Assembly: GCF_018595685.2 (NCBI RefSeq)
Contig: NZ_CP092334.1
Coordinates: 3,438,001 to 3,502,000, forward strand
Direction of reading: 5' to 3'
From: Flavihumibacter rivuli
GTDB taxonomy: Bacteria; Bacteroidota; Bacteroidia; Chitinophagales; Chitinophagaceae
DNA: 64,000 nucleotides
In this document: positions 35,737-43,471 of the stretch, in pieces
How positions within the stretch are numbered: the first letter of the stretch is position 1
How the letters are laid out: every line of letters begins with the position of its first letter
The notes under the pieces: model-generated
What the model saw: only the letters and a program-made list of their open reading frames with translations
What the model was told of the DNA's origin: nothing
Database searches by the model: none
Program-made: the position numbers and the translations under genes

Positions 35737-36441
35737 TTATAGTTCTGTTGTGTTGATGATCAACAGGCCTTCTTCTTCACCAAGGGATTGGTATAGTTCT
35801 CCCTTCCTGTTCCATGCGGCCGATCCTCCTGCTCCAATGAAATGATCAGCCGGTCCTACCGAATTGGCCATAAGGATGGGTATGTTGAACTTGCTTGCAT
35901 GCACCGGCAACTGGATGGCAGAATGTTCCAATCCGTCTTTTGTCTTTGCGACACTGGCAACATAAAGGGTTGCTCCGTCCTTATGGGCCCTTGTAATATG
36001 ATCAATGACGCTGAGTTCATAGCAGATGGCCAAAGCGATCTTTTCCCCTTTTAATTCAAGGTAGTGCATCTTTTCACCTGCAACGAAATAAGGGAATTCA
36101 TCCATGTGCAGGTATTGTTTGGTATAGCATTCCCTTTCCTTGCCTGGCTGGAAGATCACCAGGCCGATCCTGGTGCCTTCTGCTGAGCGAATGGGTATAC
36201 CAACGGCAATAATGATTTGGTGTTGGTCACTGAGTTGCTGGAAGACAGCTAAACGTTTGTCACCTGGGTAGGTTGCCAGTTGGGCCGCCAGGCTGGGTTC
36301 GTAATTGGTAAGGGAGAGTTCAGGAAAAACGATCATACCCACGCCTTCCTTTGCTGCCTGTTCAATATAATTGCAATGCTTCAGGATATTGGCTGCTATA
36401 TCCCCTTTAAGCGAGCTGATCTGTACCAGTCCTATTTTCAT
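35737..36441 (-). CDS. Carbon-nitrogen hydrolase (nitrilase superfamily)
   Basis: A 234-residue amidase of the nitrilase superfamily with the full Glu-Lys-Cys triad: E41 ('IVFPELSLTNYEP'), K108 ('YTKQYLHMDE') and C140 ('ALAICYELSV'). Substrates in this family are linear amides such as carbamoyl derivatives or deaminated glutathione; which one cannot be told here. It starts 17 bases after the LOG-family gene on the same strand, so they form a two-gene operon. It is slightly short for the family (usually 250-300 residues) but complete. Confidence 0.88.
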   Translation of the reverse strand: MKIGLVQISSLKGDIAANILKHCNYIEQAAKEGVGMIVFPELSLTNYEPSLAAQLATYPGDKRLAVFQQLSDQHQIIIAVGIPIRSAEGTRIGLVIFQPGKERECYTKQYLHMDEFPYFVAGEKMHYLELKGEKIALAICYELSVIDHITRAHKDGATLYVASVAKTKDGLEHSAIQLPVHASKFNIPILMANSVGPADHFIGAGGSAAWNRKGELYQSLGEEEGLLIINTTEL

Positions 36442-36458
36442 GACGTAATGTTGGGCAG

Positions 36459-37040
36459 TCAGATTTTTTCTTTACTGATCCACTTGGTAACCCTGGGTGC
36501 AGTATATTCCTGCATAAGGACAAGCAAGTGTTCGATATTGTCACTAACCAGAAGCATATTGCGGTTCTCCGGTTTGAGAAACCCTTTTTCTACCATCTTG
36601 TCCGCGAAGGCCATAAGGGGCTCGTAGAAACCATCAATATTCAATAAGCCTATGGGTTTATGGTGAAGGCCGAGCTGTCCCCAGGTGAGCATTTCCATCA
36701 GTTCATCCATGGTTCCAAACCCACCGGGAAGGGCTATCACGCCGTCGCAGTAATCATTCATCAATGACTTCCGTTCATGCATGGTCTTCACCATGATCAG
36801 TTCTGTCAATCCCTGGTGGGCCAATTCCTTCTGCTGCAGGAAATCGGGCAGGATACCTATTACTTCGCCGCCTTCCTCTAAAGCCGCACTGGCAATAGCT
36901 CCCATTAGTCCAACTTTTGCACCGCCATAGACGATCCTGGTGCCTCTTGCTGCGAGCATCTTTCCCAGTAGGCTAGCTTGCTCCAGGTAAATAGGATCAT
37001 TGCCGTTATTGGCGCCGCAATAAATGGCTATACATTTCAT
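36459..37040 (-). CDS. LOG-family protein (nucleoside monophosphate phosphoribohydrolase-like)
   Basis: A 193-residue Rossmann-fold protein of the TIGR00730/LOG family. The signature 'PGGFGTMDE' lies at residues 105-113, with the family's glycine-rich start 'IYCGANNGNDPIYLE' and the arginine in 'MHERKSLM'. Plant and bacterial members release free base from nucleoside 5'-monophosphates (cytokinin activation in plants); bacterial roles are mostly housekeeping. It is the first gene of a pair with the nitrilase-family amidase. Confidence 0.9.
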   Translation of the reverse strand: MKCIAIYCGANNGNDPIYLEQASLLGKMLAARGTRIVYGGAKVGLMGAIASAALEEGGEVIGILPDFLQQKELAHQGLTELIMVKTMHERKSLMNDYCDGVIALPGGFGTMDELMEMLTWGQLGLHHKPIGLLNIDGFYEPLMAFADKMVEKGFLKPENRNMLLVSDNIEHLLVLMQEYTAPRVTKWISKEKI

Positions 37041-37334
37041 AAACGCTTAATTGATTTTGGACCCAAATACTATGGGGCAAAATTAGTGAAAGGCTATTCC
37101 ATTACCCGAAAGGCTTTGATGACAGGCTTGTGCTGCCTTATTAGCGGTAATCAAGGGTGATCCCGGATTACGGCAGGAATGGCTGGAAAGGGGGAATAAA
37201 AATTGGTAGCACCGGGAAAAACACCCCCGGCCTCGGTTTGGTCATAAGGGATGGAATGAGGTACCTTGTACTTGTATTTGCGACCCGAACCACAATTCCC
37301 GATTATGCTGCGTTCCAAGTTAGATCATAATGCA

Positions 37335-37460
37335 ATGGACAAGAAAAAAGTGTTGGCCATTTCGGTACTGGTCTTCGCCCTTGTAGTGCTGCTGGTTGCT
37401 TATGTGGCATACAATCATCACCTCAATGAACTGGAGTCAAGGATCCTGAATGGTAATTGA
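37335..37460 (+). CDS. Very small single-span membrane protein
   Basis: A 41-residue protein: 'MDKKKVLAISVLVFALVVLL' opens a positive N-terminus and one membrane helix, then a short hydrophilic tail with 'HHLNELESR'. Nothing assigns a function. An upstream in-frame start at 37266 exists but the added 23 residues are not protein-like. It lies between two genes on the minus strand. Confidence 0.45.
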   Translation: MDKKKVLAISVLVFALVVLLVAYVAYNHHLNELESRILNGN

Positions 37461-37552
37461 TTGTTCATGCCCTTGGTATCAAAGTTGTAAGGATCCAAAC
37501 AGGGATTGGCAGGCCGGAACAGGCCATCGTTACCGGTTACCCTTACTTTACT

Positions 37553-38866
37553 TCAGGCCATGCCCAGTGCCCATCTCAGCCAACCCAGGACAGCACTTAC
37601 GAAGATCCAAAGGATCATGTTCACTTTGAATTGCTGCAATGCAATGAAGGAAAGGATGATCCATCCCAGTGCCATCCAGTCCAACCCATTCCACGTGATG
37701 CCATCCGGGAAGATCACTGCCTTTCCCAGGTAGATGGTGAGGTTAAGGATCACACCGACCACGGCTGCTGTCACAAAGGCCAGCAATTCCCTGATATGGT
37801 TATTTCCTTTTGTCCGTTCAATGATAGGTGCACCGATGAAGATGAAGAGGAAGCAGGGAAGGAAGGTATAATAAGTGGTGACCAGCAATCCAAGTGTCCC
37901 GGGTAAAAGCGCATGATCATAGTAGTTATATCCTGCCATGAACCCTACAAAGGCCAGCACCATGATCAGTGGACCTGGCGTGGTTTCCCCCAGGGCCAGT
38001 CCATCGATCATTTGCAGCCTGGATAACCACTGGAATTTCTCCACCGTAACCTGAGCTACATAAGGCAATACGGCATAAGCGCCACCGAAGGTCACCAGCG
38101 CCGCTTGTGTAAAGAAAAAACTGAGCCTTTCCCAGAACGCAAAATCATCTGCCAGCAGGTAAAGCAGGTAGAAAGGAAGTAACCATAATAAGATACCTGT
38201 TGCAACCTGTTTCCAGAAGCGGGCCGGGTTGAAGCCTATATTCGGAACCTCTGTTTGGTTGTTGATATAGAATGCCGATTCGTCTTGCTGCTGTTTTTTA
38301 GAAGCCTGCTGACTGATGCCCAGCCATTGGGGAAATAGTTTTCTTCCGGCAAAGGCCAATGCTATGGTGGCCAGGATGATCAGGGGGAAGGGAATGTTGA
38401 AGAAGAAGATACCTATGAAAGCAAGTATAGCTATGCCCAGGTGAAATGGGCTAAGCAATGATTTCTTCCCGATCTTGATCAGGGCTTGCAGGATGATAGC
38501 CATTACTGCCGGTTTCAGGCCATTGAACAAGGCATAGACCCAGGGGAGTTGGCCGAAGCTTACATAGGCAATACTAAGGGCCAATAAGATAAATAGGGAT
38601 GGAAGGATAAAGAGCAGTCCCGCTGCCAATCCACCCCTTGTGCCATGCAGCAGCCAGCCGATATAAGTAGCCAATTGCTGGGCCTCCGGACCGGGGAGCA
38701 ACATGCAATAATTCAGGGCATGCATGAACCGGCTTTCGCTGATCCATTTCTTTTTGGTCACCAGGTATTCATGCATGATGGCGATCTGCCCGGCTGGTCC
38801 GCCGAAACTGATGAATCCCAATTTGGTCCAGAAGGCTAAAGCTTGTTTGAAGCTGGGTTTGCCCAT
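37553..38866 (-). CDS. chrA: Chromate transporter, ChrA family (two-domain form)
   Basis: A 437-residue membrane protein with two homologous CHR halves. The first has 'WTKLGFISFGGPAGQIAIM' and 'NYCMLLPGPEAQQLATYIG', the second 'QAALVTFGGAYAVLPYVA' and 'ALGETTPGPLIMVLAFVGF'. These F-G-G-P and P-G-P motifs define the family, which exports chromate (some members may carry sulfate or other oxyanions). Length is normal for the two-domain form. A TTG seven codons upstream is possible but the ATG at 38866 is preferred. No chrB-like regulator is adjacent. Confidence 0.9.
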   Translation of the reverse strand: MGKPSFKQALAFWTKLGFISFGGPAGQIAIMHEYLVTKKKWISESRFMHALNYCMLLPGPEAQQLATYIGWLLHGTRGGLAAGLLFILPSLFILLALSIAYVSFGQLPWVYALFNGLKPAVMAIILQALIKIGKKSLLSPFHLGIAILAFIGIFFFNIPFPLIILATIALAFAGRKLFPQWLGISQQASKKQQQDESAFYINNQTEVPNIGFNPARFWKQVATGILLWLLPFYLLYLLADDFAFWERLSFFFTQAALVTFGGAYAVLPYVAQVTVEKFQWLSRLQMIDGLALGETTPGPLIMVLAFVGFMAGYNYYDHALLPGTLGLLVTTYYTFLPCFLFIFIGAPIIERTKGNNHIRELLAFVTAAVVGVILNLTIYLGKAVIFPDGITWNGLDWMALGWIILSFIALQQFKVNMILWIFVSAVLGWLRWALGMA

Positions 38867-38982
38867 AAGTAGTTTGGTTGGAAACAAAGAATAAGGGTGA
38901 AATGCTAAAATAGAAAAAGTCTATTAAAATAATAGGATAATGAAAAAATGTCCATGATTTTCTGCCAAAGCTGGTATAATGG

Positions 38983-39213
38983 ATGAGTGGGGATGGCCCC
39001 AAAGGCTCTGGCGGTATTTTTGATGGACATAGTGGTAGAACTATGGCAATATTTGGAATCGTCTTAACCGCAGTGGCAGCATTGATGCTGGTGATCTGGG
39101 TGATCCTGGCCAACAAGAAGGACAGGTTTTCCCTGGAGCGGAAGCTTTACCATGATGAAGTGATCGAGAAGCATAAGGAGGCAGATGACCCTGATGACCT
39201 GAAAGGGGAATGA
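38983..39213 (+). CDS. Small membrane protein of unknown function
   Basis: A 76-residue protein with one membrane helix (about residues 21-43, 'AIFGIVLTAVAALMLVIWVI') between a glycine-rich start and a charged tail ('KHKEADDPDDLKGE'). Its codon use and acidic tail look like a real gene, and a clean terminator follows about 70 bases later. I do not recognise a family. Confidence 0.55.
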   Translation: MSGDGPKGSGGIFDGHSGRTMAIFGIVLTAVAALMLVIWVILANKKDRFSLERKLYHDEVIEKHKEADDPDDLKGE

Positions 39214-39285
39214 TCACAGCATCCTTGCTGGACAGTGGCCCACCGCTTTGAGTAATTAAGCAACTGCCCTATCTAAAAAATAACA

Positions 39286-39306
39286 AGCCCTTTACGGGCT
39301 TTTTCT
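39286..39306 (+). terminator. Rho-independent terminator
   Basis: AGCCC, loop TTTAC, GGGCT, then TTTTCTTTT. It lies about 70 bases after the small membrane protein gene that ends at 39213. Confidence 0.75.
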
Positions 39307-39362
39307 TTTGTAAACCAATAAATAACGGGTATTAACCCATACCCTTTGGAGCATTTCAGGTC

Positions 39363-39572
39363 CTAGAAAAGCCGGGGATCAAGGATTCCCTGTGGACCGG
39401 CCAGGAAATTCATCCTGAATGCTTTTTGCTGGATTGCATTGAGTTTTGTTTCCTCTGCAGCGGTACGCTTTCCAGCTTCCATTTTGATCTCAATGACGGG
39501 ATTGGGTCGGCGGTTAAGTCCCGCTACATACATCCTCTTCCATCCCATCAATTCAAATTTCTGTGTCTTCAT
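39363..39572 (-). CDS. Small basic protein of unknown function
   Basis: A 69-residue basic protein ('MKTQKFELMGWKRMYVAGL' at the start, then a charged middle 'EIKMEAGKRTAAEETKLNA' and end 'GILDPRLF'). There is no signal peptide and no family I recognise. The upstream extension to 39659 adds 29 residues of low protein likeness, so the ATG at 39572 was used. It could be a false gene; the amino-acid make-up is the only support. Confidence 0.4.
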   Translation of the reverse strand: MKTQKFELMGWKRMYVAGLNRRPNPVIEIKMEAGKRTAAEETKLNAIQQKAFRMNFLAGPQGILDPRLF

Positions 39573-39815
39573 ACGTTTTGTTTTCGTGAATAATGGACCG
39601 ACAGGGTATAAAAAAACCTGCCGGGAGCAGGCAATCGTATGAAAAGGTTCCGGAAGCAATTCAGGGCAAAGATAAGAAAGTATAAGTTCAGGGAATGTTA
39701 AGTTCCTATAAATTCTGTGTTAAATGATTTGTTTAGTATTGATTTTTAGTTGCTTATGTATTTTTCGGATTTCTTTGGCTGGCTGGCTGCCTTTGATTTC
39801 TACCCTCAATTGATG

Positions 39816-39884
39816 AAATTTTATCCTGCTGTTCATCAGGGTCCCCTGCGGGAGACCCTGATGGGGACAGAAAATTTTATCCTG
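39816..39884. repeat. Single 30-bp hairpin element flanked by 13-bp direct repeats
   Basis: The hairpin at 39834-39863 has perfect 10-bp arms CATCAGGGTC and GACCCTGATG and a middle CCCTGCGGGA, identical to the copies at 62491, 62834 and 63177. The 13-base string AAATTTTATCCTG occurs on each side, at 39816-39828 and 39872-39884. The direct repeats may be a target-site duplication of a mobile element or part of the repeat's own flanks. Confidence 0.85.
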
Positions 39885-39891
39885 TTATTGG

Positions 39892-39965
39892 GCCACGAAG
39901 ACGCGAAGGCACTAAGTGGCACTAAGGCGCCTTTGTGTTCCTTCGAGACTTCGAGTCTTCGTGGC
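39892..39965. repeat. 74-bp interspersed palindrome (GCCACGAAGAC type)
   Basis: The left arm GCCACGAAGACGCGAAG (39892-39908) and the right arm CTTCGAGTCTTCGTGGC (39949-39965) are inverted with one mismatch, around 40 bases containing twice-repeated GGCACTAAG. Partial copies (right half) lie in the tandem block at 811-848 and 967-1004. Similar 'cacgaag/cttcgtg' palindromes are widespread in bacterial genomes as small non-coding repeats. Confidence 0.8.
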
Positions 39966-40015
39966 AAATACCCTGTATCCCCTCATCGGAGGCCCAGCTG
40001 ATTAAAAAATCGTTC

Positions 40016-40453
40016 TCATTTCGGCAAATAGGCAATCACCTCGATCTCCAGTTTGGCTTCCTTCATGAACAAACGGGAGATCTGTACCCAGGTGGCTGCC
40101 GGATAATCGCCCTTATAAAAAGCCTTCCTTGCTGCATTATATGCCGCCATAGCTTCAATATCCGTGGTATAAAGGTTCTCCTTCACCACATGCTGCATGG
40201 TGGCCCCATAATGGGCCAGGGTCTTTTCGATATTCCTGTAAGCAAAGCTGATGCCTTCTGGGGTAATGTCCAGGGCTACCGTTCCCGAAACATAAATGAG
40301 ATTGTCCACTTTTACTGCCTGCGTGTAACCGGCTGCCGTGTCCTGTTGGGTGGGGGCGCCAAAATGGAATTTCTCTTTTTTGATGGGAGCCTGCTGCGCC
40401 CATGCCAGTGCATTGAGGCCAATGCCCAAGACAAGTAGGATGGTCTTTTTCAT
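40016..40453 (-). CDS. Secreted RidA/YjgF-family protein lacking the catalytic arginine
   Basis: A 145-residue protein: a signal peptide at residues 1-19 ('KKTILLVLGIGLNALAWAQ') followed by a whole YjgF/RidA domain ('VDNLIYVSGTVALDITPEG', 'NIEKTLAHYGATMQHVVKEN', 'AKLEIEVIAYLP'). In RidA proper an arginine in the P-A-R-S motif binds the imine substrate; here the motif is P-A-A-T (residues 118-121), so imine deaminase activity is doubtful. Export is also unusual for a family that acts in the cytoplasm. The start ATG overlaps the stop of a small upstream gene by four bases (ATGA). Confidence 0.85.
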   Translation of the reverse strand: MKKTILLVLGIGLNALAWAQQAPIKKEKFHFGAPTQQDTAAGYTQAVKVDNLIYVSGTVALDITPEGISFAYRNIEKTLAHYGATMQHVVKENLYTTDIEAMAAYNAARKAFYKGDYPAATWVQISRLFMKEAKLEIEVIAYLPK

Positions 40454-40668
40454 GTACAAGGTTTTAGTGCTACAAACCTAATGAATTGCACATGCCGGCC
40501 ATTCACATATTGATGTGAGGTAGTTGCCTGACAATAGATGGTCCATTCATGAAAAGGTCCTTTCGGCCACATATCCTTCCAATTGCCCGCGGCCTGTTGA
40601 ACCTGCTCAATCGATTGACCAACCTGGGGGTTAACCATTCCGTAAAATAGATATAATGTTAACTTCAT
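40450..40668 (-). CDS. Possible small protein coupled to the RidA-like gene
   Basis: A 72-residue frame starting 'MKLTLYLFYGMVN' and containing 'GNWKDMWPKGPFHEWTIYCQ'. No family is recognised. The main support is the ATGA overlap with the next gene on the same strand, an arrangement that rarely arises by chance, plus an unremarkable amino-acid make-up. It could still be an unused frame in the leader of the RidA-like gene. Confidence 0.35.
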   Translation of the reverse strand: MKLTLYLFYGMVNPQVGQSIEQVQQAAGNWKDMWPKGPFHEWTIYCQATTSHQYVNGRHVQFIRFVALKPCT

Positions 40669-40960
40669 AGGGTGCAGTTAGCTTTGCCCTTCCTGTCACC
40701 AGTATGAACCTTGATGGAGCGAAGAATGAATTGTTTGGAGGATTATTCGGGTAAGGCTGGAGCAAGGGAGATTTTATAGGGATCATTGGTACGCTTTAGG
40801 ATAGGTCAGACTATTTCGGTTGTCTTTAAACGTTATATCCCATTTAAGATGGTACACAAGATCCCTTATCCTGCCGGGTGATGGCCACAGATCTTATTTC
40901 GGTTCCTTAAATGTAGTCACCCGGGAAGAGAATGAATACGTCATTTCGCAAACAAACAAT

Positions 40961-43471
40961 ATGAGCTACTTCCTTCAACTGGCAACCGGCCTGGGTTTAT
41001 TGCTGGGTGCCCTTCCTGCATTTGCGCAGGAAACAACGATCGACAATGAACTGGCAGCGCGGAGGGTTAAACTACCCAATGGCTGGCAGCTTTCCCCCGC
41101 CGGAAGGTCATTGCCACTGGGGGACCTGCCCTTGAACCTCGCCCTTTCCCCATCGGGGAGATACCTGGCTGCCACCAATAATGGCCAGAGTGTCCAAAGT
41201 ATCCAATTGATCGACCCTAAGGCAGAAAAGGTCTTGCATTCGGTGGTGGTTCCTAAATCCTGGTACGGACTGGCCTTCTCCCCCGATGAAAAATTCCTTT
41301 ATGCCAGCGGCGGCAATGATAACTGGATCCTGAAATATGCGGTGGGTCCGGACCTGCTCAACCTGGTCGATAGCATACCCTTAGGAAAGAAATGGCCGGA
41401 AAAGATCTCCCCGGCCGGACTAACGGTCCACCCTAAACGCAATGAACTTTATGTGGTTACCAAGGATAACAATAGCCTGTACGTGATCGACCTTGCCGGA
41501 AAGTCAATAAAGAAAATTCTGCCTTTAGGTGCTGAAGCCTATACCTGTGTGCTGAGTGCCGACAGGAAATTTCTCTATATCTCCCTCTGGGGTGGTGCGC
41601 AGTTGCTCGAATATGATGTGAACAAGCAGGTCATCAGCAGAAGACTTGCTATAGGCAATCACCCTAATGAATTATTGTTAACGAAGGATGGCAACAGGCT
41701 GTTTGTGGCCAATGCCAATGATAACAGTGTTGCAGTGGTGGACCTCAAATCATGGACTGTATCGGAAGTATTGAATGCAGCCCTTTATCCCGATGCGCCG
41801 GAAGGTTCTGCTACGAATGGCCTGGCCTTATCAGAAGACCAGCATACCCTGTATGTGGCGAATGCCGACAATAACTGCCTGGCCGTATTCGATGTGGAGC
41901 ATCCGGGCCGGTCCCACTCCTTGGGATTCATTCCTGTCGGCTGGTATCCCACCAATATAAAGGTATTGGGAAAGAAGCTCTTCGTGAGCAATGGAAAAGG
42001 CTTTACTTCCTATGCCAATCCTTACGGCCCCAGCCCGGTGCGCAAAACAGAGGCCGTAGTTTACCAGCAAGGTGATCCCTCTAAAAAACAGGAAGTGCAA
42101 TACATCGGCGGCCTGATGAAAGGAACACTTTCCATCATCGATATGCCAGATGCGGCTACCCTTGCCCGTTATTCCAAAGCTGTTTATACCAATACCCCCT
42201 ATTCGAAAGAAGGTGAACTGGTGGCTACAGGGGAATTGGGGAATCCCATCCCCATGAAGGTTGGCGATCCTTCGCCCATCAAGCATGTATTCTATATCAT
42301 CAAGGAGAACCGCACCTATGACCAGGTATTGGCCGATATGCCTGGTGGCAATGGGGATACCAGCCTTTTGTTGTTTGGGGAACGCATTACGCCTAACCAA
42401 CACCAGCTCGCTCGTGAGTTTGTATTGTTGGATAACTTCTATGTAGATGGTGAGGTTAGTGCCGATGGGCACAACTGGAGCCTGAGCGCCGGGGCAACGG
42501 ATTACCTCGAGAAGAACTGGCCCACCAGCTATGGCGGCAGGGGTGGCACTTACGATGCGGAAGGCACAAGGTCCATTGCCAACCCGACCAAAGGTTTTAT
42601 CTGGGACTATTGCAAAAGGGCCGGAGTAAGCTATCGCACCTATGGTGAGTTCGCTGATGACTATAAGGCCAACATTCCTGTATTGGAAGGGCATTTCTGT
42701 CCTTATTATACCAGTTGGGACGAGAGTGTAAGGGATACTACCCGGTTCTACCAATGGAAGCGTGAGTTCGACTCCCTGCTGGCAGCCAATGCTGTTCCGC
42801 AATTCAACTCCCTCCGCTTCATCAATGATCATACCGAAGGCCAGCGCCTGGGCAGGCCAACACCATTTGCGCATGTGGCAGACAATGACCTGGCAGTGGG
42901 GATGTTTGTGGAATACCTTTCCAAAAGCCCGATCTGGGAAAAGTCGGTTGTGTTCATTGTGGAAGATGATGCACAAAATGGTCCCGACCATGTGGATGCC
43001 CACCGCACCACTGCCTATGTGGCTGGTGGCTACGTGAAGCGTGGTTTTATCGACCACACCATGTATTCCACTTCGTCAATGCTGCGGACCATCGAGCTGA
43101 TCCTCGGGTTGCCGCCGATGAGTCAATATGATGCGGCTGCCACACCCATGTGGCGCTGCTTTAACAAGACGCCGGACAATACGGTCTTTAGTTCCCTTCC
43201 TGCCAATGTAGACCTGAATGAGAAGAATGTAGCCAATACACCCAGTGCCCACCTGAGCGAAAGTTTTGATCTTTCAAAGGAAGATGCCATCCCTGACCTC
43301 GTGTTCAGTGAGGTGATCTGGAAGGCTGTGAAAGGGGAACAGAGCGTGATGCCTGCCCCAAGGAGAAGCGCCTTCCTGTTGGTGAGTGAAAAGGACGAAG
43401 AGGAGGGGGAAAAGGAAGAAGGGGAGAAATCATCAAAGAAACACCGCAACCATAAAGGGTCGGATAAATGA
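40961..43471 (+). CDS. Secreted YncE-type beta-propeller fused to a phosphoesterase domain
   Basis: An 836-residue exported protein. A signal peptide at residues 1-23 (SYFLQLATGLGLLLGALPAFAQ-type) is followed by a YVTN/YncE seven-bladed propeller at about 50-380 ('LALSPSGRYLAATNNG', 'LFVANANDNSVAVVDL', 'LYVANADNNCLAVFDV'). Then comes a phosphoesterase (acid-phosphatase/phospholipase-C-like) domain at about 435-770 ('HVFYIIKENRTYDQVLADM', 'VSADGHNWSLSAGATDYLEK', 'VVFIVEDDAQNGPDHVDAHR'). The tail is a low-complexity Glu/Lys run. The ATG at 40961 opens directly on the signal peptide; a longer frame from 40820 is unlikely. Its stop overlaps the TonB receptor start by four bases, so the two probably act together at the cell envelope. 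Confidence 0.9.
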   Translation: MSYFLQLATGLGLLLGALPAFAQETTIDNELAARRVKLPNGWQLSPAGRSLPLGDLPLNLALSPSGRYLAATNNGQSVQSIQLIDPKAEKVLHSVVVPKSWYGLAFSPDEKFLYASGGNDNWILKYAVGPDLLNLVDSIPLGKKWPEKISPAGLTVHPKRNELYVVTKDNNSLYVIDLAGKSIKKILPLGAEAYTCVLSADRKFLYISLWGGAQLLEYDVNKQVISRRLAIGNHPNELLLTKDGNRLFVANANDNSVAVVDLKSWTVSEVLNAALYPDAPEGSATNGLALSEDQHTLYVANADNNCLAVFDVEHPGRSHSLGFIPVGWYPTNIKVLGKKLFVSNGKGFTSYANPYGPSPVRKTEAVVYQQGDPSKKQEVQYIGGLMKGTLSIIDMPDAATLARYSKAVYTNTPYSKEGELVATGELGNPIPMKVGDPSPIKHVFYIIKENRTYDQVLADMPGGNGDTSLLLFGERITPNQHQLAREFVLLDNFYVDGEVSADGHNWSLSAGATDYLEKNWPTSYGGRGGTYDAEGTRSIANPTKGFIWDYCKRAGVSYRTYGEFADDYKANIPVLEGHFCPYYTSWDESVRDTTRFYQWKREFDSLLAANAVPQFNSLRFINDHTEGQRLGRPTPFAHVADNDLAVGMFVEYLSKSPIWEKSVVFIVEDDAQNGPDHVDAHRTTAYVAGGYVKRGFIDHTMYSTSSMLRTIELILGLPPMSQYDAAATPMWRCFNKTPDNTVFSSLPANVDLNEKNVANTPSAHLSESFDLSKEDAIPDLVFSEVIWKAVKGEQSVMPAPRRSAFLLVSEKDEEEGEKEEGEKSSKKHRNHKGSDK

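Noticed and set aside
41831..43057. 408-codon minus-strand open frame
   Set aside because: Antisense to the propeller-phosphoesterase gene, with no recognisable domain.
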